Source: Halotalea alkalilenta (GTDB lineage Bacteria; Pseudomonadota; Gammaproteobacteria; Pseudomonadales; Halomonadaceae). From it: 64,000 nucleotides of DNA. Positions 33,766 through 42,262 of this stretch are shown here, in pieces. The DNA lies in assembly GCF_001648175.1 (NCBI RefSeq), contig NZ_CP015243.1:310001-374000 (forward strand), in the 5' to 3' direction. Position 1 is the stretch's first letter. Every line of letters starts with the position of its first letter. The position numbers were made by a program, and so were the translations under genes. Under the pieces are notes generated by a model. The model made no database searches, was not told where the DNA came from, and saw only the letters and a program-made list of their open reading frames with translations.

Positions 33766-34941
33766 ATGCAGACGATACGCACGGATGTAGTGGTGGTAGG
33801 GCTCGGTGCCATGGGTGCGGCCATCACCGACCAGCTCGCCCGCCGCGGAGTCGCAGTGGTCGGGGTGGATCGCTTCGCCCCCCCGCATGATCGCGGCTCC
33901 AGCCACGGCGAGACCAGGATCACGCGCCAGGCCGTCGGCGAAGGCGCCGCCTACGTCCCGTTCGTGCTGGCATCGCACCGTCACTGGCGCGAGCTCGAGA
34001 GCGCATGCGGCGAGTCGTTGTTCGAAGCCTGCGGTGCGGTGGTGATCGCCGGTGCGGCCGGTCGCGGCTCGCATCACGGCAAGCAGGACTTTTTCGCCAC
34101 CACGGTCGCGACCGCCGAGCGCTTCGCCATCGAGCACCGCTGCCTCGAGCGTGATGAGCTGGTCGCCCGCTTCCCTCAGTTCGCCGGGATGCATCGCGAC
34201 CAGCATGCCTACTTCGAGCCCGGTGGCGGCTATCTGCGCCCAGAGCGCTGCATCGCCGCGCAGCTGGCGCGGGCCGAACGCGCCAGCGCAACGCTTTTGC
34301 TGGATACCAAGGTGGAGCGGATCGACAACCGCTCCGGTGGCGTTCGGGTGACCACCGACAAGGCGGTCATCGAAGCCGACCGGGCAGTGGTCGCCGCCGG
34401 CGCCTGGGCAACCGACCTGCTCGGCGCGCCGTTCGAGCGCCTGCTGACGGTACGCCGCCAGACCCTGCACTGGTTCGGCCTCGAGGCGGACGCACGCTTT
34501 CCTGCCGATTCACCGGTTCACATCTGGATGCACGGCGCGGGAGACGCGGACTACTTCTATGGCTTTCCGCCGCTACCGGGAGAGCGAAGCGTCAAGGTAG
34601 CCACCGAACAGGACCGGGTCGCCACCCATGCCGACCAGCTGGATCGCCAGGTTGCGGCGACGGAGTCGCAGGCGCTGTTCGATGCCCACCTGCGCGGACG
34701 CCTCGCCGGGGTCTCCTCCCGCGTGGTCGACGCCGCCGCCTGCCTCTATACCGTCACCCCGGACCAAGGCTTCATCCTCGACGACCATCCCACCATGCCC
34801 GGCGTTTTCGTCGTCTCGGCCTGCTCGGGGCACGGGTTCAAGCATTCGGCGGGTATCGGTCAAGCGGTCGCGGAGCGGCTCTGCGGTGCTGAGAGCGAAT
34901 TCGACCTCGCCCCCTTCGCGCTGGAGCGCTTCGACACCTAG
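33766..34941 (+). CDS. Monomeric sarcosine oxidase / N-methyltryptophan oxidase family
   Basis: The 391-residue protein has VVVVGLGAMGAAITDQLA (8-25) and GSSHGETRITRQA (45-57), the hallmark of SoxA/SolA. A Cys in AACLYTVTPD (about 328) corresponds to the covalent FAD attachment site, and SGHGFKHSAGIG ends the FAD domain. It should remove methyl groups from N-methyl amino acids, releasing formaldehyde and H2O2. It lies 37 bases after the PuuB-like gene. The formaldehyde link may explain the alcohol/aldehyde dehydrogenase nearby, but that is inference. Confidence 0.87.
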   Translation: MQTIRTDVVVVGLGAMGAAITDQLARRGVAVVGVDRFAPPHDRGSSHGETRITRQAVGEGAAYVPFVLASHRHWRELESACGESLFEACGAVVIAGAAGRGSHHGKQDFFATTVATAERFAIEHRCLERDELVARFPQFAGMHRDQHAYFEPGGGYLRPERCIAAQLARAERASATLLLDTKVERIDNRSGGVRVTTDKAVIEADRAVVAAGAWATDLLGAPFERLLTVRRQTLHWFGLEADARFPADSPVHIWMHGAGDADYFYGFPPLPGERSVKVATEQDRVATHADQLDRQVAATESQALFDAHLRGRLAGVSSRVVDAAACLYTVTPDQGFILDDHPTMPGVFVVSACSGHGFKHSAGIGQAVAERLCGAESEFDLAPFALERFDT

Positions 34942-34960
34942 CAGTGCCGAAGAGCAGTGA

Positions 34961-35857
34961 TCATCGCCGTTCTCTGGTCGGGCTGACCCCGAAGTATTGC
35001 TTGTACTCGCGGGAAAACTGCGAGCTGCTGCGATAGCCCACAGCGCTCGCCGCCTGGGCGACCTGGCAGGCGTGCTCGGCCAGCAGCGCACGCGCCTTGA
35101 GCAGCCGCAGCCGCTTGAGGTACTGGAGCGGCGCAAGCTGGGTGGTCACCTTGAAGTGGTGATGGAAGTGGGATGCGCTCATGTTCGCGGCGCGGGCCAG
35201 CCTGTCGACGTTGAGCGACTCAGCGTAGTGTTCGTGGAGAAAGCGCAGCGCCTCCGCAATCCGTGGATAGTGGCCGCCGTCGAGCACCAAGCGACGCAGC
35301 GCCTCGCCTTGGGCACCGCGCAGGGCGGCGAAGATCACCTCTCTCAGCCTTGCTGCGCCGAGCGCACGGCACAGCACCGGATCGAACAAACAGTCGACCA
35401 GCCGCGACAGGGCCTCACCGAACTCGGCATCGATCGCCACTGCAGCCATTGGCTCGGGCGCCGGATCTTCCCTGCGTCCCGGCAGCTGGGCGGCGAGCTC
35501 GACGAGCGATGCCCTATCGAGGCGAATCGCGAGCCCGAGCAGCGGCGCCTGCGTACTTGCATGGGTCTCGCACTCGAACGGCAACGGCATGGCCTGGACC
35601 AGATAATGTCCGGCACCGTAGTGGATCACTCGATCACCGAGAAAGCCGATCTTGCCCCCCTGGACGATCACCACCAGTCCGGCGTTGTAGATCAGCGGCG
35701 TGCGGCGCTGGGCGCAGCGGCTGACGAGCAGCTCGACATCTTCGAGCATGGAGGGCTTGAAACCTCCCCTATCGGCAAGCGAGGCGAGGCGAGGCGCCAG
35801 ACGAGCAGCGTAGTCGGCCGCCACCGAGGGCGGTGCGGAATGTTCCAGGATGGTCAT
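34961..35857 (-). CDS. AraC-family regulator
   Basis: The 298-residue protein has an AraC_N-type cupin domain (about 20-170) and a C-terminal double HTH (about 195-290, ending GYRSSSQFSREYKQYFGVSPTRER). The layout is that of YqhC, which activates an aldehyde-reducing alcohol dehydrogenase gene; here too an alcohol dehydrogenase gene is divergent, 226 bases away. It is convergent with the sarcosine-oxidase-like gene. Aldehyde-responsive activation is a reasonable prediction. Confidence 0.9.
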   Translation of the reverse strand: MTILEHSAPPSVAADYAARLAPRLASLADRGGFKPSMLEDVELLVSRCAQRRTPLIYNAGLVVIVQGGKIGFLGDRVIHYGAGHYLVQAMPLPFECETHASTQAPLLGLAIRLDRASLVELAAQLPGRREDPAPEPMAAVAIDAEFGEALSRLVDCLFDPVLCRALGAARLREVIFAALRGAQGEALRRLVLDGGHYPRIAEALRFLHEHYAESLNVDRLARAANMSASHFHHHFKVTTQLAPLQYLKRLRLLKARALLAEHACQVAQAASAVGYRSSSQFSREYKQYFGVSPTRERR

Positions 35858-35876
35858 TGCATCAACCTCTATTTCC

Positions 35877-35889
35877 GTTACACCGTAAC
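35877..35889. promoter_or_regulatory. Small inverted repeat in araC/adh divergent promoter
   Basis: GTTAC-ACC-GTAAC, a perfect 5-3-5 inverted repeat just upstream of the araC start; a further GTTAC occurs near 36000 closer to the dehydrogenase gene. It could be an autoregulatory site; evidence is weak. Confidence 0.3.
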
Positions 35890-36083
35890 ATCATGCAGGA
35901 AAAACACCGTCCTATCCGCTCTTGAAGTGGGAATTCCATAGGATCAGGCAAAAAGAACGCAGGATCCAACATGGCGGTGCGGGCACTCGGCAACCACACT
36001 GTTACTTACTGGGAGGCGGCCTTTGTATCTGCACCCTATTCACCCTTCGGGCCGGTTGCCCGTTGCTCTGCCAGGAAACCAAT

Positions 36084-37142
36084 ATGTCCAATACTCGATC
36101 CTACGCTGCACTTTCCGCCACCACGCCACTCGAGCCGTTCAGCTTCGATCGCCGTGCGCCGCGCCCCGACGACGTGGCAATCGAAATCCTCTACTGCGGG
36201 GTCTGCCATAGCGATCTGCATTTCGTCCGCGACGACTGGGGCTTCAGCACTTATCCGGTGGTGCCGGGCCACGAGATCGTCGGCCGGGTCACCGCGGTGG
36301 GCGACAAGGTCGAAGGCTTCAAGGTCGGTGAGATCGTCGGCGTCGGCTGCATGGTCGACTCCTGCCGCCACTGCGAGGCTTGTGAAAGGGGACTCGAGCA
36401 GTACTGCCTCGAAGGCTTCACCATGACCTATGGCAGCCCCGACCGCCACGATGGCACCACGACCCAGGGCGGCTATTCGGACAAGATCGTGGTCAGCGAG
36501 CGCTTCGTCGTCCACATGCCCGAGGGCATCGATCTCAAATCCGCCGCGCCGATTCTCTGCGCCGGGATCACCACCTACTCTCCGCTCAAACACCATGGCG
36601 TCAAGGCTGGTCACAAGATCGGCGTGATCGGCATGGGCGGCCTCGGCCACATGGGGGTCAAGCTGGCCAAGGCGCTCGGCGCCGAGGTGACCCTGTTCAC
36701 GCGCTCCCAGTCGAAGGTCGCGGAAGCCAAGCACCAGGGTGCCGACCATGTCGTTGTCTCCACCGACGAGGCGCAGATGGAAGCGGTCGCCGGGACCTTC
36801 GACTTCATGCTCGATACCATCCCGGTACAGCACGACCTGAACCCCTACCTCAAGGCGCTCAAGTTCGACGGCACTCACATCTTGGTCGGCCTGATCGAAC
36901 CGATCGAACCGGCGATCCACTCCTTCGAACTGGTGTTCAAGCGCCGCGTGGTCGCGGGTTCACTGATCGGTGGGCTTCCCGAGACCCAGGAGCTGCTCGA
37001 CTTCTGCGCCGAGCATGGCATTGGCTGCGATGTCGAAGTGATCGACATTCAGAACATCAACGAAGCGTTCGAGCGGATGCAGAAAGGCGACGTCAAATAT
37101 CGCTTCGTGATCGACATGCAGTCGTTGAAGAACGCTGCCTGA
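36084..37142 (+). CDS. Zinc-dependent alcohol dehydrogenase, CAD/YahK type
   Basis: The 352-residue protein has catalytic zinc ligands in GVCHSDLHF (Cys about 37) and PGHEIVGRV (His-Glu about 60). The structural zinc Cys quartet lies in CRHCEACERGLEQYC, and GMGGLGHMGVKLAK is the NADP-binding motif. It is close to YahK and cinnamyl-alcohol-type reductases, which reduce broad aldehydes with NADPH. The start at 36084 follows AGGAAA; the longer frame to 35922 lacks coding sense. It is likely controlled by the divergent AraC regulator. Confidence 0.92.
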   Translation: MSNTRSYAALSATTPLEPFSFDRRAPRPDDVAIEILYCGVCHSDLHFVRDDWGFSTYPVVPGHEIVGRVTAVGDKVEGFKVGEIVGVGCMVDSCRHCEACERGLEQYCLEGFTMTYGSPDRHDGTTTQGGYSDKIVVSERFVVHMPEGIDLKSAAPILCAGITTYSPLKHHGVKAGHKIGVIGMGGLGHMGVKLAKALGAEVTLFTRSQSKVAEAKHQGADHVVVSTDEAQMEAVAGTFDFMLDTIPVQHDLNPYLKALKFDGTHILVGLIEPIEPAIHSFELVFKRRVVAGSLIGGLPETQELLDFCAEHGIGCDVEVIDIQNINEAFERMQKGDVKYRFVIDMQSLKNAA

Positions 37143-37160
37143 TCGTCGCGCATGGTGAAT

Positions 37161-37189
37161 CGGCATCGCGTCATAGCGACGCGGTGCCG
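37161..37189. terminator. Hairpin between convergent adh and ogt
   Basis: A 12-bp stem (one G-U pair) with a 5-base loop starts 18 bases after the dehydrogenase stop and overlaps the last codons of ogt. There is no T run; probable bidirectional terminator. Confidence 0.5.
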
Positions 37190-37680
37190 AACAGATCGCG
37201 CTCGAGCGGCACGCCTTCGAGTTCGAGCAGGTAACGTTTGACCGGCAGCCCACCGCCGAAGCCGGTGAGGCTGCCGTCAGTGCCGATCACCCGGTGGCAG
37301 GGCAGCACGATCGGCAGCGGATTACGGCCGTTCGCGGCACCCACCGCACGCACCGCGCGAGGGGCATCGATCCTCGCTGCGAGCCCGGCATAGCTGAGCG
37401 TCTCGCCATAGCCGATGGTCGCAAGCGCGCTCCACACCCGGCGCTGGAACTCAGTGCCCCGCGGCGCGAGCTTGAGCTCGAAGCGCCGGCGTCCCTGGTT
37501 GAAGTATTCATCGAGCTGGGTCCGCGCCAGATCGAGCAGCGGATGCTCACCCTCTCGCCAATCGTCTCCCAGCCGATAAGGATGGCGGGGATGCTCGAAC
37601 TCGATCAGCCGGAGCCCTTCGTCGTCTGCGGCCAGCAGCAGCCTACCGACGGGACTGCGGATGTACGTATAGAACGTCAT
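37171..37680 (-). CDS. ogt: Methylated-DNA-protein cysteine methyltransferase
   Basis: The 169-residue protein has the DNA-binding HTH segment (YAGLAARIDAPRAVRAVG) and the active-site motif LPCHRVIG with the methyl-accepting Cys. It transfers the alkyl group from O6-alkylguanine to itself. The start at 37680 is set by AAGGAG 8 bases upstream. It follows the Ada/AlkA fusion by 31 bases, so the two form a DNA alkylation-repair operon. Confidence 0.95.
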   Translation of the reverse strand: MTFYTYIRSPVGRLLLAADDEGLRLIEFEHPRHPYRLGDDWREGEHPLLDLARTQLDEYFNQGRRRFELKLAPRGTEFQRRVWSALATIGYGETLSYAGLAARIDAPRAVRAVGAANGRNPLPIVLPCHRVIGTDGSLTGFGGGLPVKRYLLELEGVPLERDLFGTASL

Positions 37681-37711
37681 GCTGATTTCTCCTTGCGAAA
37701 TGCGCCGCGCC

Positions 37712-39250
37712 TCACGATGAGCCGCCGAGTGCCGATGGGCGCGGTCGAGGGGCCCGCCTGGCTGGAGCTGGAGCACAGAGCTGCGCCTCGCGCCAGAGCT
37801 GGATCACCGCGTAACCGCGCCACGGCCGTATCGCTTCGAAGCGCGCGATCAGCGCCTTGGCGGTAATGCGTGCGCCTGGACCCGCGATGCTTCTCTGCAC
37901 GATGAGGTCTTCAGCGGGCAGCGCATCGGGATGGCCGAGACCGCGCAGCGCGATGTAGTGGGCGGTCCAGGGTCCGATTCCCGGAAGCCGGACCCAGCGG
38001 GCGGCAAACTCCTCCAGCGACCGTTCGACGCGAAAATCCACCTGCCCCTCGAGCAGCGCCGCCGCCATGGCGCGCAGTGCCGCTGCGCGAGCGCGAGTCA
38101 GTCCGAGCGCGTCCAGATCACCCTCGGCGAGCGCTTCGGGGGGCGGAAACAGGCGCTCGAGCCCGGGCGCGAAAGGTTCGGCCAGAGCGACACCAAAGCG
38201 CTGCACCAGCCGGCTGGTCAAGGTGCGCGCGGCGCTGACACTGATCCTCTGGCCGATCACCGCGCGTACCGCGATCTCGAAACCGTCCCAGCCGCTCGGC
38301 AGGCGCAGCCCAGGGCGGCGCTCGACCAGCGGCGCAAGTCTTGGGTCCCGCGCCAGCACCTCGGCGATGGCATAGGGATCGGCGTCGAGATCGAACATCC
38401 GCCGCAGCCGAGTGACGATCTCCAAGAGCTTCGTGGTCGCCGCGCCGTGCAGTTCCAGGCGCAGCGCATGGGCGCCATCCGGCCAGGCGCTGACACGCAG
38501 CCAGCCAGGCTGCTGAAGGTTGCCGACCACCCGGGCGTAGCTCGACGCATCGACCCGTTCGATACCGGGCAGCGCGCGGCCGCGCAGGAAATCGAGCATC
38601 GCCTCGAAATCGTAAGGGGGACGGTAGCCGAGCCGCAGGGTCAGCGTCGTCGCTGCGCCGTCAGCCGCCCGCGAGCGACCGCGCAGCTCGCGTGGGGCGA
38701 TACGGTAGGCATCGAGAAAGGCGGCGTTGAACCGTCGCTGGCTGCCGAACCCCGCCGCCAGCGCTATTTCAGTGATCGGCAGCCGCGTCTCGGTCAGCAA
38801 CTGCTTGGCGAACAGCAGCCGCCGCGTACCATGCACCTGGCTCGGTGTAGCACCGAGGCGCTCGACGAACAGCCGCCGCAGCTGCCGCTCGCTTAAGCTT
38901 AGCCGCTCGGCCAGGTGCGCCAGCGGTCGTTCGGCAAGTACCCCTTCATCGATCAGCTTCAGCGCCCTTGCCAAGCGAGAGTCACCGCGCCGCCAGGCCC
39001 CACCGCCCGGTGCAAGCTCAGGCCGACAGCGCAGGCAAGGGCGGTATCCCGCCGCCTCGGCTGCCGCGGCGCTGGCGTAGTAGCTCACGTTCTCCGCCTT
39101 CGGCGCCGGGGCGGGACACATCGGCCGGCAGTAGATCCCGGTGCTGACGACCGCGGTGAAGAAACGTCCGTCGAAGCGCGGATCGCGGCTCAGTCTCGCC
39201 CGCTCGCAAACCTCCAAGCTGGGCAGCATGTCATCGATGGTCATGTTCAT
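37712..39250 (-). CDS. Ada zinc domain / AraC HTH / AlkA glycosylase fusion
   Basis: The 512-residue protein joins three modules. An Ada-type zinc domain has C41, C45, C72 and C75, whose first Cys accepts methyl from phosphotriesters. An AraC-type HTH follows (about 88-190). AlkA comes last (AlkA_N about 200-310, then HhH-GPD with LPGIGPW at 422-428 and catalytic D448). It would sense methyl damage, activate transcription and excise 3-methyladenine in one chain. The O6-methyltransferase module of E. coli Ada is absent here and instead encoded by the downstream ogt. ATG at 39250 is preferred over 39244 by distance from GGGAGAG. Confidence 0.94.
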   Translation of the reverse strand: MNMTIDDMLPSLEVCERARLSRDPRFDGRFFTAVVSTGIYCRPMCPAPAPKAENVSYYASAAAAEAAGYRPCLRCRPELAPGGGAWRRGDSRLARALKLIDEGVLAERPLAHLAERLSLSERQLRRLFVERLGATPSQVHGTRRLLFAKQLLTETRLPITEIALAAGFGSQRRFNAAFLDAYRIAPRELRGRSRAADGAATTLTLRLGYRPPYDFEAMLDFLRGRALPGIERVDASSYARVVGNLQQPGWLRVSAWPDGAHALRLELHGAATTKLLEIVTRLRRMFDLDADPYAIAEVLARDPRLAPLVERRPGLRLPSGWDGFEIAVRAVIGQRISVSAARTLTSRLVQRFGVALAEPFAPGLERLFPPPEALAEGDLDALGLTRARAAALRAMAAALLEGQVDFRVERSLEEFAARWVRLPGIGPWTAHYIALRGLGHPDALPAEDLIVQRSIAGPGARITAKALIARFEAIRPWRGYAVIQLWREAQLCAPAPARRAPRPRPSALGGSS

Positions 39251-39394
39251 CGCTCGACGGTAGCACTCTCCCTGAGGGCTAACTAGCCGGATCCGGACAT
39301 CATTGCCGAGAAAGCGAAACTTTCCCCGGCGCACCATGTCGCACCCCCTGTGGCACCACACCGCTCATCCATGCAGCCAAGGCGAACTTGCCCC

Positions 39395-40951
39395 ATGCAG
39401 CGCAGAGACTTCATTCGTACCGCGGCGTCGATGTTCGCCGCCTGCGGGCTTCCAAGCGGCGCGCTACTGGCGGCGAACGTGAAGGTCGGCCCCGCCGACG
39501 GCGAAGCGCAACCGTTCGATTTCGATCGACTGAAGGCGCTGGCCGCCAAGCTCGCCGAATCCCCCTATCGACCCGACGAGCCGCCGCTGCCCAACGCGCT
39601 GACCCACCTGACCCCACAGCGCTACCAGCGGATCAAGTACCGTCGTGACCAAGCGCTGTGGCACGGCCGCGACGGCGAGCTCGAGGCGCAGTTCTTCCAT
39701 GTGGGAATGGGCTTCAAGCAACGGGTACGGGTCCACGAGCTGGATCCGGCCAGCGGGCTGGCACGCGAGATCCACTTTCACCCTTGGCTGTTCGACTACG
39801 CAGGCGCCGACCTCGACCCCACGACGCTGACCGGCGACTACGGCTTCGCCGGGGTCAGGATTCGAAGGCGGCCGCATCTCGACTACCAGGACCAGGTCTC
39901 GTTCCTCGGCGCCAGCTACTTCCGCGCGATCGACGACAGCCTGCAGTTCGGCCTCTCCGCGCGTGGCCTTGCGATCGACGCGGGTGACGGCTACGGCGAG
40001 GAGTTTCCCAACTTCACCCGCTTCTGGCTCGAAACCCCGCCGCCCGACTCGACCCGACTGACCCTCTATGCGCTGCTCGAGTCACCAAGCCTTACCGGTG
40101 CCTATCGTTTCGTGATCGATTGCCAGGTCGAGGGCGTGAAGATGGACATTACGCCGGAGCTCTACCTGCGCCATGACATCGACCGCCTTGGCGTCGCGCC
40201 GATGACCAGCATGTTCGCCGTCGGCAAGACCCAGCCGATGGCGGTCGACACTTTCCATGCTCAACTGCACGACTCGGACCGGCTGTCGATCCAACGCAGC
40301 GACGGCGAGTGGATCTGCCGGCCGCTGCGCAACCCTCGTCGCCTCGCCCGCCAGCGCTTCGAGGACGACGAGACCCCGCGCGGGTTCGGGCTGATCCAGG
40401 CCGACCACGATTTCGCCAACTACCAGGACACCGAGGATCGCTACGATCTACGTCCGAGCCTTTGGGTCGAACCGCTCGGCGATTGGGGCAAGGGCGCCAT
40501 CGAACTGCTCGAGCTGCCGACCCGAGGCGAGACCTCCGACAACATCGGCGCCTATTGGATACCCGCCGCACCGACCCGCGCCGGCGACCGGCTGCGGCTG
40601 CCCTACCGCTTGCACTGGAGCGCTCTGCCACCGGTGACGACCGAGCTCGCCCGGGTCCATGCTTCGTTCGCCGGTGCGGCTCAGGCCCCCGGGGTACGTC
40701 GCTTCGCGGTCGATTTCAGCGGCGCACTCGACGAGCTCGGCCAAGGCGAACGGATCACCCCCCGGCTCGAGGCCTCCCATGGCCACCTCGAGGATATCCG
40801 GCTGATCGAGTCGCCAGCGCGCGACGCCTGCCGGGTGCAGTTCGACTGGCGCGCCGACGACGATCCCGGCCCGGTGACCCTGTGGCTGAGCCTGCGCGCC
40901 GGGGACAGAGCGGCGAGCGAAACCTGGTGCTATCGCTTCGAGATGGCCTGA
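39395..40951 (+). CDS. opgD: Periplasmic glucan biosynthesis protein D
   Basis: The 518-residue protein has a twin-arginine signal (RRDFIRTA, Arg3-Arg4) with a hydrophobic stretch, then the OpgG/MdoG-like fold with conserved FHVGMGFKQRV, NFTRFWLE and GEWICRPLRNPR. It shapes osmoregulated periplasmic glucans made by OpgH. OpgG and OpgH are not in the window, so it acts from a separate locus as in E. coli. It is divergent from the DNA repair operon. Confidence 0.93.
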   Translation: MQRRDFIRTAASMFAACGLPSGALLAANVKVGPADGEAQPFDFDRLKALAAKLAESPYRPDEPPLPNALTHLTPQRYQRIKYRRDQALWHGRDGELEAQFFHVGMGFKQRVRVHELDPASGLAREIHFHPWLFDYAGADLDPTTLTGDYGFAGVRIRRRPHLDYQDQVSFLGASYFRAIDDSLQFGLSARGLAIDAGDGYGEEFPNFTRFWLETPPPDSTRLTLYALLESPSLTGAYRFVIDCQVEGVKMDITPELYLRHDIDRLGVAPMTSMFAVGKTQPMAVDTFHAQLHDSDRLSIQRSDGEWICRPLRNPRRLARQRFEDDETPRGFGLIQADHDFANYQDTEDRYDLRPSLWVEPLGDWGKGAIELLELPTRGETSDNIGAYWIPAAPTRAGDRLRLPYRLHWSALPPVTTELARVHASFAGAAQAPGVRRFAVDFSGALDELGQGERITPRLEASHGHLEDIRLIESPARDACRVQFDWRADDDPGPVTLWLSLRAGDRAASETWCYRFEMA

Positions 40952-40957
40952 AGGCCC

Positions 40958-41497
40958 TCAATCCCCGGTCTTGGCGGCGAGCTCGGGAAACATCACGTCA
41001 GTGAAGCCGAAATAGCGGAAATCCGTGATCCTCGAGGGATACAGCCGGCCAAGCAGGTGGTCGTGCTCGTGCTGCACCACCCTGGCATGGAAGCCCTCGG
41101 CGATCCGATCGATCGGCTCACCCTCCGGGTCGACGCCCTGATAGCGAATCCGCGCATGGCGCTCGACCAACCCGCGCATCCCGGGGATCGACAGGCAACC
41201 CTCCCAGCCAGCCTCGAGCACGCCATCCTGCGGGGTGATCATCGGATTGAGCAGCGCCGTCGGCGCTACCGCCTCGGCCTCGGGATAGCGCTCGCTCGAA
41301 TCGAAGCCGAACACCATCAGCTGCAGGTCGACGCCGATCTGCGGTGCAGCCAGCCCCACTCCCCCCGCCGCCCGCATGGTGTCGAACATGTCGGCGACCA
41401 GCTCGCGCAGTTCATCGCTTGCCAACATCTCGACCGGCACCGGCGGCGCCACACGCAGCAGCCGCTCGTCTCCCATCCTGAGAATCTCGCGAATCAT
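40958..41497 (-). CDS. def: Peptide deformylase
   Basis: The 179-residue protein has all three deformylase motifs: [10 protein letters not shown] (46-55), EGCLSIP (99-105, Cys101) and HEHDH (143-147), which together bind the metal. It removes formyl from new proteins. There is no fmt next to it, so it may be an additional copy to the housekeeping gene. ATG at 41497 has GGAG 8 bases away; the in-frame GTG at 41506 is too close to the ribosome site. Confidence 0.95.
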   Translation of the reverse strand: MIREILRMGDERLLRVAPPVPVEMLASDELRELVADMFDTMRAAGGVGLAAPQIGVDLQLMVFGFDSSERYPEAEAVAPTALLNPMITPQDGVLEAGWEGCLSIPGMRGLVERHARIRYQGVDPEGEPIDRIAEGFHARVVQHEHDHLLGRLYPSRITDFRYFGFTDVMFPELAAKTGD

Positions 41498-41656
41498 CCT
41501 CTTCACTCCTGTTTCGGTGTCACTGCTCGCCGCGGTTCATTGCAGTGTCGTCGACCCGCGGGACAGGCTCAATCCGCGCAGCCAGCCGCCGAAAGCTCTC
41601 CTATGCCCACAGTACGAAATAGGATTGCAAACCGTGACCCAATACATCACACTCGT

Positions 41657-41935
41657 ATGATCGTCAGCTTTCGCCACAAGGGGATGGCCCAGTTCTACAC
41701 CACCGGCTCGACCCGCGGTATCCGGGCGGACCAGGCAAGGCGCCTGGCGCGCATACTGGCGTTTCTCGACCGTGCCGCCACACCGAGCGATCTGGACCTG
41801 CCCGGCTGGCGATTGCATCCGCTCAAGGGCGAGCTGCAAGGCCACTGGTCGATCTCGGTGAACGGCCAATGGCGGGTGATCTTTCGCTTCGTCGACAATG
41901 ACGTGGAGCTGGTCGATCTACTCGATTACCACTGA
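41657..41935 (+). CDS. higB: HigB-type mRNA interferase toxin
   Basis: The 92-residue protein is of the RelE/HigB family (plasmid maintenance killer), with the motif WRLHPLKGELQGHWSISVNGQWRV split by the expected beta strands and a final RFVDNDVELVDLLDYH. The toxin-first order and the XRE gene 17 bases downstream match higBA. It cleaves mRNA on the ribosome by family knowledge. Ribosome site before the ATG is weak, as often in this family. Confidence 0.92.
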   Translation: MIVSFRHKGMAQFYTTGSTRGIRADQARRLARILAFLDRAATPSDLDLPGWRLHPLKGELQGHWSISVNGQWRVIFRFVDNDVELVDLLDYH

Positions 41936-41952
41936 TACAGGCGGATAAAAAG

Positions 41953-42246
41953 ATGGTCATGTTCGATCCTCCCCACCCCGGTGAAACCCTGCGCGAGGAC
42001 GTGCTGCCGGCCCTCGGCATCAGCATCGCCGAGCTCGCGCGCCGGCTCGGCTTCGCCCGCGAGACCCTGTCACGGATCATTCATGGCCGGGCACCGATCA
42101 GCCCCGATCTCGCGGTGCGGCTCGAGCGCGCGGGGATTGGCCGCGCCCGCACCTGGCTCGGGGTGCAGATCGACTACGACCTCCGTCAGGCCGAGCGCCG
42201 CCCCCAGCCACCGATCGAGCCCTTCGCCCGCCTCAGCCTAGGCTGA
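41953..42246 (+). CDS. higA: HigA-type antitoxin
   Basis: The 97-residue protein opens with PPHPGETLREDVLPALGIS, the HigA/VapI signature, followed by an HTH (IAELARRLGFARETLSRIIHG). It would bind HigB and repress the operon. Its stop codon lies inside a 26-bp perfect palindrome. A second possible ATG lies at 41959. Confidence 0.93.
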   Translation: MVMFDPPHPGETLREDVLPALGISIAELARRLGFARETLSRIIHGRAPISPDLAVRLERAGIGRARTWLGVQIDYDLRQAERRPQPPIEPFARLSLG

Positions 42247-42252
42247 GGCGGG
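42227..42252. terminator. 26-bp perfect palindrome over the higA stop
   Basis: The palindrome has two 12-bp arms around a central TA, with the higA stop codon inside the right arm; the cyclase gene ends 10 bases further on. It can form a very strong hairpin in either transcript and probably ends both convergent genes. There is no T run. Confidence 0.65.
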
Positions 42253-42262
42253 ACGAGCACGA

